A DNA stretch of 64,000 bases, from positions 537,522 to 601,521 of the forward strand of contig NZ_LMQP01000001.1 in the NCBI RefSeq assembly GCF_001425405.1, in the 5' to 3' direction. Below are positions 26,158-35,360 of the stretch, one piece after another. Both the position numbers and the translations under genes were made by a program. Below the pieces are notes generated by a model, which was not told where the DNA came from, did not search any database, and was given only the letters and a program-made list of their open reading frames with translations. Each line of letters begins with the position of its first letter. Position 1 is the first letter of the stretch. The stretch is from Sphingomonas sp. Leaf412 (lineage in GTDB: Bacteria > Pseudomonadota > Alphaproteobacteria > Sphingomonadales > Sphingomonadaceae).

Positions 26158-28010
26158 TGGAACTGCCCCCGCTGGTGGCGATGGTCGGCAATCCCAACGC
26201 CGGCAAGAGTGCGCTGTTCAACGCGCTGACCGGCGCGCGGCAGAAGGTGGGCAATTATCCCGGCGTGACGGTGGAGCGCCATTCGGGCCGCCTCGCGCTC
26301 GACGACGGCCGCCCGGTCGAGCTGGTCGACCTCCCCGGCGCCTACAGCCTCGACCCCTCCAGCCCCGACGAGCGCGTGACCCGCGACGTCCTGCTGGGCG
26401 CGCAGGCGGGGGAGCGGCGGCCCGACGCGCTGGTGGTGGTGATCGACGCGTCGAACCTCGACAATCACCTGCGCTTCGCGTTGCAGCTGATCGCGCTTGG
26501 CCTGCCGGTCGTCGTCGCGCTGAACATGGTCGACCTGGCGGAGCGCGACGGGCTGGTGCTCGACGCGGCCGTGCTGGAACGCGAACTGGGCGTGCCCGTC
26601 GTCCCCACCGTCGCGGTGCGCCGCCGCGGGCTGGAGGATCTGCGCGACCGGCTGACGCGCACCGTCACGGGCGGCCCGGCGACCCCGCACGGCCGGACCG
26701 ACGATTGGGCGGACGAGGATCTGACGACGCTCCAGCGCCGCGCGCGGCGGCTGGCCGCGGCGGCGACGGTCAGCGAGACGCCGACGCGCCGCTGGAACCA
26801 CGCGCTCGACACCGTCGCGCTGCATCCGCTGTTCGGCCCGGTCCTGCTGGTCGCTTTGCTGTTCGTGATGTTCCAGGCGGTGTTCACCTGGTCCGAAACC
26901 CCGATCGGCTGGATAGAGGCGGGGATCGCCGCGCTGGACGACGGCATCCGCGCCGCCATGCCCGCGTCGATCCTGCGCTCCGCGATCACCGACGGCGTCA
27001 TCGCGGGCGTCGGCGCGGTGGTGGTGTTCCTGCCGCAGATCCTGATCCTATTCCTCTTCATCCTGGTGCTGGAGGCGTCGGGCTACATGGTCCGCGCCGC
27101 CTTCCTGATGGACCGGATGATGGCGGGCGTCGGCCTGTCGGGCCGCGCGTTCATCCCCCTGCTGTCCAGCTTCGCCTGCGCGGTGCCCGGCATCATGGCG
27201 ACGCGCACGATCGACGATGAAAAGGACCGGCTGACCACGATCCTGATCGCGCCGTTGATGACCTGCTCCGCGCGGCTGCCCGTCTACACGATCATCATCG
27301 GCGCCTTCATCCCGGCGCGGCAGGTGCTGCCCGGCGTGGGATTGCAGGGCCTCGTCCTGCTGGTCCTGTACCTGCTCGGCATCGTCGGCGCGTTCGTCGC
27401 CGCGCTGGTGCTGCGCCGGACGGTGACGAAGGGCGAATCGTCGGGCTTCATGCTGGAGATGCCGAAATACCAGATGCCGCGGTTGCAGGACGTCGCCATC
27501 GGCCTGTGGAGCCGCGCCGCGATCTTCCTGAAGCGCGCGGGCACGATCATCGCGCTGACCACCATCGTGCTGTGGGCACTGCTCAGCTTCCCGCAGGCGC
27601 CCGCGGGCAAGAGCCAGGTCGACCATTCGATCGCGGGGCGGATCGCGGGCGGGATCGAGGTCGTCGTCGCGCCGATCGGCTTCAACCGCGACATCGCGCT
27701 GGCGCTGATCCCCGCGATGGCGGCGCGCGAGGTGGCGGTGGCGGCGATCGGCACGGTCTACGCCGTCGACGATCCGGAAAAGGGCGAGGGCACGATCGTG
27801 GAGAACCTGCGCGCCCGCTGGTCGCTGCCCACCGCGCTGGCGTTCCTGATGTGGTTCGTGTTCGCGCCGCAATGCATCAGCACGATCGCGGTGACGCGGC
27901 GCGAAACCAACGGCTGGCGCTGGCCGCTGTTCATGCTCGGCTACCTTTTCGCCGCGGCCTATGTCATGGCTGGGCTGACATACTGGCTGGCGGTGTTCGC
28001 CGGTCTTTAA
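26157..28010 (+). CDS. feoB: Ferrous iron transporter FeoB
   Basis: A 617-residue GTP-gated Fe(II) permease. Seen: N-terminal G domain with VGNPNAGKSALFN, the G2 segment VGNYPGVTVER and G3 VDLPGAYSLDP, then two Gate-type membrane halves including SFACAVPGIMATRTI and FVFAPQCISTIAVTRRE. It is compact compared with E. coli FeoB (773 aa) but complete. Overlaps feoA; the ssb gene follows after only nine bases. Confidence 0.95.
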   Translation: MELPPLVAMVGNPNAGKSALFNALTGARQKVGNYPGVTVERHSGRLALDDGRPVELVDLPGAYSLDPSSPDERVTRDVLLGAQAGERRPDALVVVIDASNLDNHLRFALQLIALGLPVVVALNMVDLAERDGLVLDAAVLERELGVPVVPTVAVRRRGLEDLRDRLTRTVTGGPATPHGRTDDWADEDLTTLQRRARRLAAAATVSETPTRRWNHALDTVALHPLFGPVLLVALLFVMFQAVFTWSETPIGWIEAGIAALDDGIRAAMPASILRSAITDGVIAGVGAVVVFLPQILILFLFILVLEASGYMVRAAFLMDRMMAGVGLSGRAFIPLLSSFACAVPGIMATRTIDDEKDRLTTILIAPLMTCSARLPVYTIIIGAFIPARQVLPGVGLQGLVLLVLYLLGIVGAFVAALVLRRTVTKGESSGFMLEMPKYQMPRLQDVAIGLWSRAAIFLKRAGTIIALTTIVLWALLSFPQAPAGKSQVDHSIAGRIAGGIEVVVAPIGFNRDIALALIPAMAAREVAVAAIGTVYAVDDPEKGEGTIVENLRARWSLPTALAFLMWFVFAPQCISTIAVTRRETNGWRWPLFMLGYLFAAAYVMAGLTYWLAVFAGL

Positions 28011-28019
28011 GAGGGTCCC

Positions 28020-28562
28020 ATGGCAGGCAGCGTCAACAAGGTCATTCTCGTCGGCAACCTGGGGCGCGACCCCGAAAGCCGCAGCTTCCAGAACGGCGGC
28101 AAGGTGGTGAACCTGCGCATCGCCACGTCCGAATCGTGGAAGGACAAGAACACCGGCGAGCGCAAGGAGAAGACCGAATGGCATTCGGTCGCGATCTTCA
28201 ACGAAGGGCTCGCCAACGTCGCCGAACGCTACCTGCGCAAGGGCAGCAAGGTGTACGTCGAGGGTAGCCTCCAGACCCGCAAGTGGCAGGACCAGCAGGG
28301 CAACGACAAATATTCGACCGAGGTCGTGTTGCAGGGCTTCGGCGGCGTCCTGACGATGCTGGACGGCGCGCCGGGTAGCGGCGGCGCGGGCGGCGGCGGC
28401 GGTGGAGCGCCGCGCGACGAATGGGGCGGCGACCAGGACTTCGGCGGCGGCGGCGGCGGATCGCGCGGCGGCGGGCGCGGCCCGTCGGGCGGCGGCGCGG
28501 CGCGTGGCGGCGGCGGCGGCGGTGGCTATGCGGACGACCTCGACGACGACGTGCCGTTCTAG
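28020..28562 (+). CDS. ssb: Single-stranded DNA-binding protein
   Basis: A 180-residue SSB. Seen: OB fold ([48 protein letters not shown]), a long Gly-rich linker (about residues 115-170), and the acidic protein-interaction tip DDDVPF at the C-terminus. GAGGG precedes the ATG. The gene is nine bases after feoB, an unusual neighbour, and three bases before a histidine kinase gene. Confidence 0.96.
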   Translation: MAGSVNKVILVGNLGRDPESRSFQNGGKVVNLRIATSESWKDKNTGERKEKTEWHSVAIFNEGLANVAERYLRKGSKVYVEGSLQTRKWQDQQGNDKYSTEVVLQGFGGVLTMLDGAPGSGGAGGGGGGAPRDEWGGDQDFGGGGGGSRGGGRGPSGGGAARGGGGGGGYADDLDDDVPF

Positions 28563-28565
28563 GAC

Positions 28566-30107
28566 GTGAACGCCGCGGCTCCCGTCATGACCCCGACCAC
28601 CGTCGACGAGGCTCGCCGCCGCGCGGCGATCGACGCGCTCGACTTGGGCACGTTGCGCGGGTCGGACGCGCTGAATCACATCGTCGATTTCGCGGCGCGG
28701 CTGTGCGACGTGCCGATCGCGCTGGTCAGCGTGGTGGAGGAGGATTGCCAGTCCTTCCTGGCCCGCACCGGGCTGGAGGATGAGACCACCCCGAGAGAGC
28801 AGTCGTTCTGCGCCCACGCCATGCTGGGCGACCGCGCGATGCTGGTGCCCGACGCGACCGCCGACCCGCGCTTCGCGACCAACCCGCTGGTCACCGAACG
28901 CGGCATCCGCTTCTACGCCGGCTTCCCCTTGGTCACCGACGACGGCATCCCCATCGGCGCGCTGTGCGTGATCGACACCAGCCCGCGCGACGGCCTGACC
29001 GCGCTCCAGCGCGACGGGCTGGCCGTGCTGGCCGAGAACGTCATGGCCCGCCTGCGCGATTCGCGCGACCGCAGCGCGCATCGTGCCGCGGAACGCCACG
29101 CCCGCCGCGTCGCGATCGACAGCGAGCAGCGATTCCGCGTGCTGGCCGATACGATGCCGCAGATGGTGTGGTCGACGCTCCCCGACGGCTACCACGATTA
29201 TTACAACGCGCGCTGGTACGAATTCACCGGCGCCCCCGCGGGCACCACCGATGGCGAGGGGTGGAACGACATGTTCCACGCCGACGACCAGGACCGCGCC
29301 TGGGCCCTGTGGCGCCGCAGCCTGGAAAGCGGCGATCCGTACGAGATCGAATATCGCCTGCGCCACCATGACGGCACCTATCGCTGGGTGCTGGGCCGCG
29401 CCTTGCCGATGCGCGACCGCGACGGGCGCATCACGCGCTGGTTCGGCACCTGCACCGACATCCACGAACAGCGGCTGGCGATGGAGGAGCGCGAGATCAT
29501 CAGCCAGGAATTGTCGCACCGGATCAAGAACATCTTTTCCGTCGTCGCGGGGCTGATCCAGTTCGCGGCGCGCGCCAATCCCGCGATCGCGACGGTCGCG
29601 ACCGACCTCAGGCAGCGGATCACCGCGCTCGGCCGCGCGCACGACTTCGTCCGCCCGCACAGCCCCAATTCGCGCCCGCATGCGCAACAGGACAGCCTGC
29701 ACGGCCTGCTGGTCGAACTGTTCGCGCCGTATCAGGCGGTGCCGGGGGAGCGCATCTCGATCACCGGCCCCGACGTCGCCATCGACGATCGCGCGGCGAC
29801 GCCGCTGGCGCTGCTGTTCCACGAACTCGCCACGAACGCGAGCAAGTACGGCGCGCTGTCGACGCAGGCGGGCCATGTCGACATCGCGGTCGCGGTCGTG
29901 GACCGGGACGTGGCGATCCGCTGGACCGAACGCGGCGGCCCGCCGGTGTCCGCGCCCGTCGGCGAGGGCGGGTTCGGGTCGAAGCTGGTGGAATTGAGCG
30001 CGGTGCGCCAGCTCGGCGGGCGGCTCGACCGCGCGTGGCACGAAGGCGGGCTGGAACTGACCTGCACCGCACCATTGGCGGCGTTCAGTCGGTCGCCGGC
30101 ATCCTGA
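28566..30107 (+). CDS. GAF-PAS HWE-family sensor histidine kinase
   Basis: A 513-residue soluble kinase. An N-terminal GAF domain (about 25-165; YAGFPLVTDDGIPIGALCVID), a PAS/PAC domain (about 185-300; DGTYRWVLGRALPMRDRDG), then an HWE-type kinase module with phospho-acceptor His about 318 in ELSHRIKNIFSVVAGL and an ATP domain with FHELATNASKYGAL. HWE kinases occur mainly in alphaproteobacteria and often feed stress or light signalling. GTG 28566 sits three bases after ssb; ATG 28587 is an alternative. Its 3' end overlaps the convergent response-regulator gene by 23 bases. Confidence 0.88.
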   Translation: MNAAAPVMTPTTVDEARRRAAIDALDLGTLRGSDALNHIVDFAARLCDVPIALVSVVEEDCQSFLARTGLEDETTPREQSFCAHAMLGDRAMLVPDATADPRFATNPLVTERGIRFYAGFPLVTDDGIPIGALCVIDTSPRDGLTALQRDGLAVLAENVMARLRDSRDRSAHRAAERHARRVAIDSEQRFRVLADTMPQMVWSTLPDGYHDYYNARWYEFTGAPAGTTDGEGWNDMFHADDQDRAWALWRRSLESGDPYEIEYRLRHHDGTYRWVLGRALPMRDRDGRITRWFGTCTDIHEQRLAMEEREIISQELSHRIKNIFSVVAGLIQFAARANPAIATVATDLRQRITALGRAHDFVRPHSPNSRPHAQQDSLHGLLVELFAPYQAVPGERISITGPDVAIDDRAATPLALLFHELATNASKYGALSTQAGHVDIAVAVVDRDVAIRWTERGGPPVSAPVGEGGFGSKLVELSAVRQLGGRLDRAWHEGGLELTCTAPLAAFSRSPAS

Positions 30108-30474
30108 CGAAATCGGCGTTGTTGCCGTCATGGTCGGTCGCGACCGCCGCCGCGGCCAGGATCGCGGCCTCGCTGAACGGCTTGCGGATATAGCCTAGCG
30201 CGTCGCGGACATGCCCGATCTGCCCCGGATTGGCGGTGACGAACACTACCTTCACGCCATAGTCGCGCGCCATCCGCTGCGCGATGTCCGGCCCGGTGGG
30301 GCCGTCGCGCAGGTTCACGTCGACGAAGGCGAAGGAGCAATTGGGTGCCGCCTGCAACGCGGCCTGGCTGTCCGCCGCGATGCCCACGACCTCATAGCCC
30401 GCATCCAGGAGGATCCGTTCCAGGTCCAGAGCGACGAAGATCTCGTCCTCCACGATGAGCGCGGTCTTGGCCAT
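30085..30474 (-). CDS. Single-domain response regulator
   Basis: A 129-residue receiver domain without an output domain. Seen: acidic pair Glu9-Asp10, phospho-acceptor Asp52 in FAFVDVNLRDG, and Lys98 in YIRKPFS. Such stand-alone receivers often accompany HWE kinases. Convergent with the kinase gene and overlapping its 3' end by 23 bases. Partner assignment is by neighbourhood. Confidence 0.85.
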   Translation of the reverse strand: MAKTALIVEDEIFVALDLERILLDAGYEVVGIAADSQAALQAAPNCSFAFVDVNLRDGPTGPDIAQRMARDYGVKVVFVTANPGQIGHVRDALGYIRKPFSEAAILAAAAVATDHDGNNADFVRMPATD

Positions 30475-30507
30475 TGTTCATTCCGGGTTGGACCGACCTA
30501 ACCGGGA

Positions 30508-31110
30508 TCAGCCGCCTTTGTTCCGGGACAGCAGGAACACCGCATGCTCCGCCAGCAGGTTCGCGGCGCCCCCGCCGGTCTGCCGGTCGCCGCGCAGGAA
30601 CCACGCGCCCTCCACGGTGATGCCGCATTGCAACACATGCGCGCGAAAATCGTCGATCGTCACGTGGTGGATGTTGGGCGTGTCGTACCAGCGTTCGGGC
30701 AGCAGCCGCGTCACCGGCATCCGCCCGCCCCACAACAGCGACAATCGCACGCGCCAGTGCGCGAAATTGGGGAAGCTGACGAACGCCTGCCGCCCGATCC
30801 GCAGCAATTCGTCCAGCACGACGTGCGGCGCGCGCGCGGTCTGCAACGTCTGGCTCAGGATGGCGTAATCGAAGCTGCCGTCCGGATAGGCGGACAGGTC
30901 GACGTCGGCGTCCCCCTGCACGACGCTCAGGCCCCGTGCCATCGCGGCGGCGACATTGCCCGCGTCGATCTCCAGCCCGCGCGCGTCGACGTGGCGATGC
31001 GCCTGCAACGCCGCCATCAGGTCGCCCGTCCCGCATCCGACGTCCAGGACGCGCGAATGCGCCACCACATGACGGGCGATGATCGCCAGATCGGGGCGCA
31101 GGGCGGTCAT
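30508..31110 (-). CDS. metW: Methionine biosynthesis protein MetW
   Basis: A 200-residue SAM methyltransferase-fold protein. Seen: VLDVGCGTGDLMAAL, GLEIDAGNVAAAMARGLSV, and the MetW-typical SFPNFAHWRVRL with WYDTPNIHHVT. MetW acts with MetX in homoserine acylation. The start overlaps the stop of a GNAT gene (ATGA), which in turn overlaps metX. Confidence 0.93.
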   Translation of the reverse strand: MTALRPDLAIIARHVVAHSRVLDVGCGTGDLMAALQAHRHVDARGLEIDAGNVAAAMARGLSVVQGDADVDLSAYPDGSFDYAILSQTLQTARAPHVVLDELLRIGRQAFVSFPNFAHWRVRLSLLWGGRMPVTRLLPERWYDTPNIHHVTIDDFRAHVLQCGITVEGAWFLRGDRQTGGGAANLLAEHAVFLLSRNKGG

Positions 31111-31544
31111 GGCGCCGCCCGCAGCATCGCCGCGGCCTCCGGCGACAGGCGTTCCATGTAGCGATCGGGACGCATCAGCGCGTGAAACCCCAATGCCTCG
31201 TACACCCCATGGGCGTCGGCGGTGACGAGGCCGATGCGCCGGATGCCGGCCAGCCGCGGGTGATCGACGAACCAGCCGACCATCCGGCGACCCAGCCCAC
31301 GTCCGCGCGCCGCTTCGTCCACCCATACGTCCGCGATCCACGCGAATGTGGCGTGGTCGGTGATCGCACGCGCGAAACCCACCTGTCCCGCGCCGTCATA
31401 TGCGCCGAGGCAGTGCGATCCCGTGATGGCGCGTTCGACGGTGTCGCGCGCGATACCCGGCGACCAGTAACTCGACGCCAGCCAGCCGTGGACGCGCGCG
31501 ACGTCCAGCCGCGCGGGATCCTCGGACAGGTCGATGCCGGTCAT
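31107..31544 (-). CDS. GNAT family N-acetyltransferase
   Basis: A 145-residue acetyltransferase. Seen: the acetyl-CoA loop [19 protein letters not shown] and the C-terminal [13 protein letters not shown]. It resembles small GNATs ([16 protein letters not shown] near the start). It lies between metX and metW with four-base overlaps on both sides, so it is made with them; substrate unknown. Confidence 0.88.
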   Translation of the reverse strand: MTGIDLSEDPARLDVARVHGWLASSYWSPGIARDTVERAITGSHCLGAYDGAGQVGFARAITDHATFAWIADVWVDEAARGRGLGRRMVGWFVDHPRLAGIRRIGLVTADAHGVYEALGFHALMRPDRYMERLSPEAAAMLRAAP

Positions 31545-32665
31545 ACGCGCAGGAACCCCGCCACGATCCGGTCCAGCTCGGGCACGTCCAGCAGGAAGGC
31601 GTCGTGCCCGAACGGGCTGGACAGCTCGACGAAGCTCGCCGGCGCGCCCGCGGCGTGGAGCGCCTGTACCACGGCGCGCGATTCGGCGGTGGGGTACAGC
31701 CAGTCGGTGTCGAAGCTTACCATCGCGAAGCGCGTGCGCGTGCCCCGGAACGCGTGCGCCAGCAGGCCGCCATGCTCCTCCGCCAGGTCGAAATAATCCA
31801 TCGCGCGGGTGATATACAGGTAGCTGTTGGCGTCGAACCGGTCGGTGAAGGCGCTGCCCTGATGGCGCAGGTAGCTTTCGACCTGGAAATCCGCGTCGAA
31901 CCCGAACGACTTGGCCCCGTCCGGACTATCTGGCCGCGCCTGAAGACGCCGCCCGAACTTCTCGGTCAGCCCGGCCTCCGACAGATATGTGATATGCGCC
32001 GCCATCCGCGCGACCGCCAGGCCCGCGGCGGGCGCGGCGCCATGATAATAATCGCCGTCGCGCCAGTTGGGGTCCGCCATCACTGCCTGCCGCCCCACCT
32101 CGTGAAACGCGATGTTCTGCGCGGTGTGCCGCGCGGTGGAGGCGATGACGACCGCCGCGGCGACGCGATCCGGAAAGGTCGCGGCCCAGCTCAGCGCCTG
32201 CATCCCTCCCATCGATCCCCCGACGACCGCATGCAGCCGCGCGACGCCGAGGTGGTCGAGCAGCATCGCCTGCGCGCGCACCATGTCGCGGATCGTGATG
32301 ACCGGAAACGCCATGCCGAACGGACGCCCGGTCGCGGGATCGATGCTGGCCGGGCCGGACGATCCCATGCAACTGCCCAGCACGTTGGCGCACACGACGA
32401 AATATCGGTCGGTATCGATCGGCCGCCCCGGCCCCACCATCCGCGTCCACCACCCCGGCTTGCCCGTCCGCGGGTGTGCGCTGGCAAGGTGGTGGTCGCC
32501 GGTCAGCGCATGGCAGACGAGGATCGCGTTCGACGCATCGGATGCCAGCGTCCCGTACGTCTCGTACGCGATCTCCACCGGCGACAGGGTCGCGCCGCCG
32601 TCCAGCCGCAGCGGGCCGGGCAGCACGACGTGCCGCGAAAGGCCGAAACGCGCATCATGGGACAT
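31541..32665 (-). CDS. metX: Homoserine O-acyltransferase MetX
   Basis: A 374-residue alpha/beta hydrolase-fold enzyme acylating homoserine for methionine synthesis. Seen: [13 protein letters not shown], the nucleophile elbow [10 protein letters not shown], Asp in SFDTDWLYP and His in [11 protein letters not shown] 32665 was chosen from several in-frame upstream codons because conserved sequence starts here. Acetyl versus succinyl specificity cannot be told by eye. Confidence 0.94.
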   Translation of the reverse strand: MSHDARFGLSRHVVLPGPLRLDGGATLSPVEIAYETYGTLASDASNAILVCHALTGDHHLASAHPRTGKPGWWTRMVGPGRPIDTDRYFVVCANVLGSCMGSSGPASIDPATGRPFGMAFPVITIRDMVRAQAMLLDHLGVARLHAVVGGSMGGMQALSWAATFPDRVAAAVVIASTARHTAQNIAFHEVGRQAVMADPNWRDGDYYHGAAPAAGLAVARMAAHITYLSEAGLTEKFGRRLQARPDSPDGAKSFGFDADFQVESYLRHQGSAFTDRFDANSYLYITRAMDYFDLAEEHGGLLAHAFRGTRTRFAMVSFDTDWLYPTAESRAVVQALHAAGAPASFVELSSPFGHDAFLLDVPELDRIVAGFLRV

Positions 32666-32930
32666 GGCCGCGGCGTTAGCGCCTCGCGCCCGCACCAGCA
32701 ATCGTCCCATTAATCGCCGCTGTCCTACAGGGGTCGCGGACGGGTATATTGGCGGAATGACCACATCGGGGACGACACCGCGTCGGGCGTTGCCCCTGAA
32801 CCCGCTGGACGACGACACGCATCGCTCCCTAGCGAACCGGTCCGGAAGGCTCCCATTTCCCGGCCCCCCGCCTCGTCACGATCGTCTTTCGGGAACCCGG
32901 CATCCGCGCGACCTTCGCAACGCCCCACGC

Positions 32931-33115
32931 CGTCATGCCGGGCTCGTCCCGGCATCCATCGCGCCGCAGGAGCAAAAGCCGTTGATCTGGCGGCACGATG
33001 GACCCCGGAACAAGTCCGGGGTGACGCAGTGCGTGTGGTTGCGTGACCCGGCATCCCGATCGTCCCGCCCTCGCCACCCCCACCCGTCACCCCGGGCCTG
33101 TCCCGGGGTCCACCG
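32931..33115. repeat. Three copies of a GTCATGCCGGG-type hairpin repeat
   Basis: Copies at about 32931-32960 (hairpin TGCCGGGCTCGTCCCGGCA), 32998-33025 (inverted; ACCCCGGAACAAGTCCGGGGT) and 33085-33115 (ACCCCGGGCCTGTCCCGGGGT). Copies one and three share the trailing CCATCGCGCCGC / CCACCGCGCCGC. These resemble REP-type palindromes common between alphaproteobacterial genes. Confidence 0.75.
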
Positions 33116-33230
33116 CGCCGCGGATCCGAACGTCCGCGATCTCACGTCCCCGCGACACGCTCTGCACGAGGGGTCCGACCCCGCGACCTTTGCGACCTTC
33201 CGGCGGGTCCGCCGTCGCGTAACCCCCGAT

Positions 33231-33255
33231 CGCCTCAACATTCGCAACATTCGCG
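33231..33255. repeat. 25-bp intergenic repeat, copy 1
   Basis: The sequence beginning CGCCTCAACATTCGCAACAT and ending TCGCG is repeated exactly in inverse orientation at 52531-52555. It itself contains the direct repeat AACATTCGC. Located 40 bases before hisC. Confidence 0.8.
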
Positions 33256-33295
33256 CCCCTTCCGCCCCGCCGCTCCACCGCGTAAGCGGACGCGC

Positions 33296-34399
33296 ATGAC
33301 GACGACCGCCCCCGCCCCGAAGCCGTGGATCATGGCCATCGCGCCCTACATCCCCGGCCGTTCCGCCACCGACGACGGCCGCAAGGCGGTGAAACTGTCG
33401 TCGAACGAGAATCCGCTGGGCACCAGCCCCGCGGCGCGCGCCGCCTATGCCGGGGCGGCGGACACGCTGGAACGCTATCCCGATGCGGGCGCGACCGACC
33501 TGCGGGAGGCGATCGCTACGCGGTTCGACCTCGATCCCGCGCGCGTCATCCAGGGCAACGGCTCGGACGAGGTGCTGCACCTCGCCGCGGGCGCGTTCGC
33601 CGGGCCGGGGGACGAGGTGATCTTCGTCCGCTACGGCTTCGCGGTGTACGAGATCGCGGCGCGGCGCGTCGGCGCGACCCCCGTCATCGCCCCCGATCGC
33701 GACTATGCCACCGACGTCGACGCGATCCTCGCCGCGGTCACGGAGCGGACGCGGATCGTGTTCGTCGCCAATCCCAACAACCCCACCGGCACCTACGCCC
33801 CGGCGGCGGAGATCGCGCGGCTGCACGCGGGGCTGCGCGGCGACATCCTGCTCGTCCTCGACCACGCCTATGCCGAATATCTGGCCGACGCGGACGACGA
33901 CGGCGGCATGGAACTGGCGCAGACCGCGCCCAACGTGCTGGTCACGCGCACCTTTTCGAAGATCCACGGCCTCGCGTCCGAACGCATCGGCTGGGGCTAT
34001 GCCCATGCCGATATCGTCCAGGCGATGCACCGCATCCGCCTGCCCTTCAACGTCACGATCGGGGGGCAGCGCGCCGCGATGGCCGCGCTGGCGGACCGCG
34101 ACTTCGTGGCGCACACGCGCGACCACAATGCCCGCTGGCGCGCGTGGTTCGCGGACGAGATCGGAAAGCTCGGCAACGCCGGCCTGCGCGCGATCCCGAG
34201 CGAGGCGAACTTCGTGCTGGTGGTGTTCGAAGGCGCGCTGACCGCGGAGACGGCCTACAAGGGCCTGATGGACGCGGGCTATATCGTCCGCTGGCTGCCC
34301 GGACAGGGGCTGGCGCAGGGCCTGCGCATCACGATCGGCACCGAGGAGGAGACGCGCGGCGTCATGGCGGCACTGCGCGATCTGGCCGCGGGCAACTGA
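33296..34399 (+). CDS. hisC: Histidinol-phosphate aminotransferase
   Basis: A 367-residue PLP enzyme (fold type I). Seen: [18 protein letters not shown] at the N-terminus, [11 protein letters not shown], the PLP lysine region [19 protein letters not shown], and a C-terminal RITIGTEEE. Alphaproteobacterial HisC often also aminates phenylpyruvate or prephenate, and the overlapping tyrA gene (TGATG) supports a double role in histidine and tyrosine/phenylalanine synthesis. Confidence 0.93.
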   Translation: MTTTAPAPKPWIMAIAPYIPGRSATDDGRKAVKLSSNENPLGTSPAARAAYAGAADTLERYPDAGATDLREAIATRFDLDPARVIQGNGSDEVLHLAAGAFAGPGDEVIFVRYGFAVYEIAARRVGATPVIAPDRDYATDVDAILAAVTERTRIVFVANPNNPTGTYAPAAEIARLHAGLRGDILLVLDHAYAEYLADADDDGGMELAQTAPNVLVTRTFSKIHGLASERIGWGYAHADIVQAMHRIRLPFNVTIGGQRAAMAALADRDFVAHTRDHNARWRAWFADEIGKLGNAGLRAIPSEANFVLVVFEGALTAETAYKGLMDAGYIVRWLPGQGLAQGLRITIGTEEETRGVMAALRDLAAGN

Positions 34400-35307
34400 T
34401 GCTGCCCTTCGCCCGCGTCACGATCATCGGGCTCGGCCTGATCGGCTCCTCGCTCGCGCGCGCGGTGCGCGACGCGATGCCGACCGTCCGCCTGACGGGC
34501 CATGACGCCGATCCGGGCGTGCGCGACACCGTCCGCGCGCTGGGCCTGATGGACGACGTGGCGGACACGCCCGGCGCGGCGGTGATCGACGCGGATCTCG
34601 TGGTGCTGTGCGTCCCCGTCGGCGCGATGGGCGCGGTCGCGTCGGACCTCGCGTCCGACCTGCCCGCCGATTGCATCGTCAGCGACGTGGGCAGCAGCAA
34701 GGCGTCGGTCGCCGCCGCCCTGCGCGCCGCGCTCCCCACCGCCACGATCGTGCCCGCGCATCCGGTGGCGGGCACGGAAAAGAGCGGACCGGGGGCAGGC
34801 TTCGCCACCCTGTTCCGCGGCCGCTGGTGCATCGTCACCCCGCTGGCCGACGGCGACGCCGTCGCCGCGACCCGCGTCGCCGATTTCTGGCGCCGTCTGG
34901 GGGCCGAGGTCGAGACGATGGACCCCGACCACCACGATCTGGTGCTGGCGATCACCAGCCATCTGCCGCATCTCATCGCCTATACGATCGTCGGCACCGC
35001 GGACGATCTGGAACAGGTGACGCAGTCGGAGGTCATCAAATTCTCCGCCGGCGGCTTCCGCGACTTCACCCGCATCGCCGCGTCCGATCCGACGATGTGG
35101 CGCGACGTCTTCCTGTCGAACCGGGATGCGGTGCTGGAGATGCTGGGCCGCTTCAGCGAGGACCTGAGCCAGCTTCAGCGCGCGATCCGCTACGGCGACG
35201 GCGACGCCCTGTTCGACCGCTTCACCCGCACCCGCGCGATCCGCCGCTCGATCGTCGATCAGGGGCAGGACGACGCGGCGGCGGACTTCGGGCGGCGGCA
35301 TGATTGA
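34399..35307 (+). CDS. tyrA: Prephenate/arogenate dehydrogenase
   Basis: A 302-residue NAD(P)-dependent enzyme. Seen: Rossmann motif IIGLGLIGSSLARAV, SDVGSSKASV, AHPVAGTEKSGPGAGF, and HLPHLIAYTIV. Catalyses oxidative decarboxylation of prephenate (or arogenate) toward tyrosine. The start overlaps the hisC stop. There is no ACT domain, so feedback control by that route is unlikely. Length is normal. Confidence 0.92.
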   Translation: MLPFARVTIIGLGLIGSSLARAVRDAMPTVRLTGHDADPGVRDTVRALGLMDDVADTPGAAVIDADLVVLCVPVGAMGAVASDLASDLPADCIVSDVGSSKASVAAALRAALPTATIVPAHPVAGTEKSGPGAGFATLFRGRWCIVTPLADGDAVAATRVADFWRRLGAEVETMDPDHHDLVLAITSHLPHLIAYTIVGTADDLEQVTQSEVIKFSAGGFRDFTRIAASDPTMWRDVFLSNRDAVLEMLGRFSEDLSQLQRAIRYGDGDALFDRFTRTRAIRRSIVDQGQDDAAADFGRRHD

Positions 35308-35324
35308 TGCCCGCCCACCACATC

Positions 35325-35357
35325 CGTTCGGCCTAAGCGACGTCGAAGGCGATGCGC
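35325..35357. repeat. 33-bp dispersed intergenic repeat, copy 1
   Basis: Starts CGTTCGGCCTAAGCGACGTC and ends GCGATGCGC. Related copies lie at 55337-55369 and inverted at 59253-59285. Here it fills the gap between the convergent stops of tyrA and plsC. Confidence 0.7.
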
Positions 35358-35360
35358 CGC

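Larger units (their letters stand above)
32666..33295. other. Gene-poor 630-bp spacer between metX and hisC
   Basis: Divergent spacer. A frame from ATG 32758 stays open but its translation is Arg/Pro-rich and runs through intergenic repeats, so I do not call it a gene. The spacer holds three hairpin repeats (32931-33115) and a 25-base repeat (33231-33255). Promoters for metX and hisC should lie at its two ends. Confidence 0.7.

Noticed and set aside
27048..30131. Very long open frame (over 1000 codons) on the minus strand opposite feoB-ssb-kinase
   Set aside because: Its translation is Arg/Gln/His/Ala-rich low-complexity typical of antisense frames in GC-rich DNA, and three well-conserved genes occupy the other strand.
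32758..33299. Open frame from ATG 32758 in the metX-hisC spacer
   Set aside because: It runs through palindromic repeats, has Arg/Pro-rich composition and matches no family I know; not a chorismate mutase, which I considered because of the neighbours.
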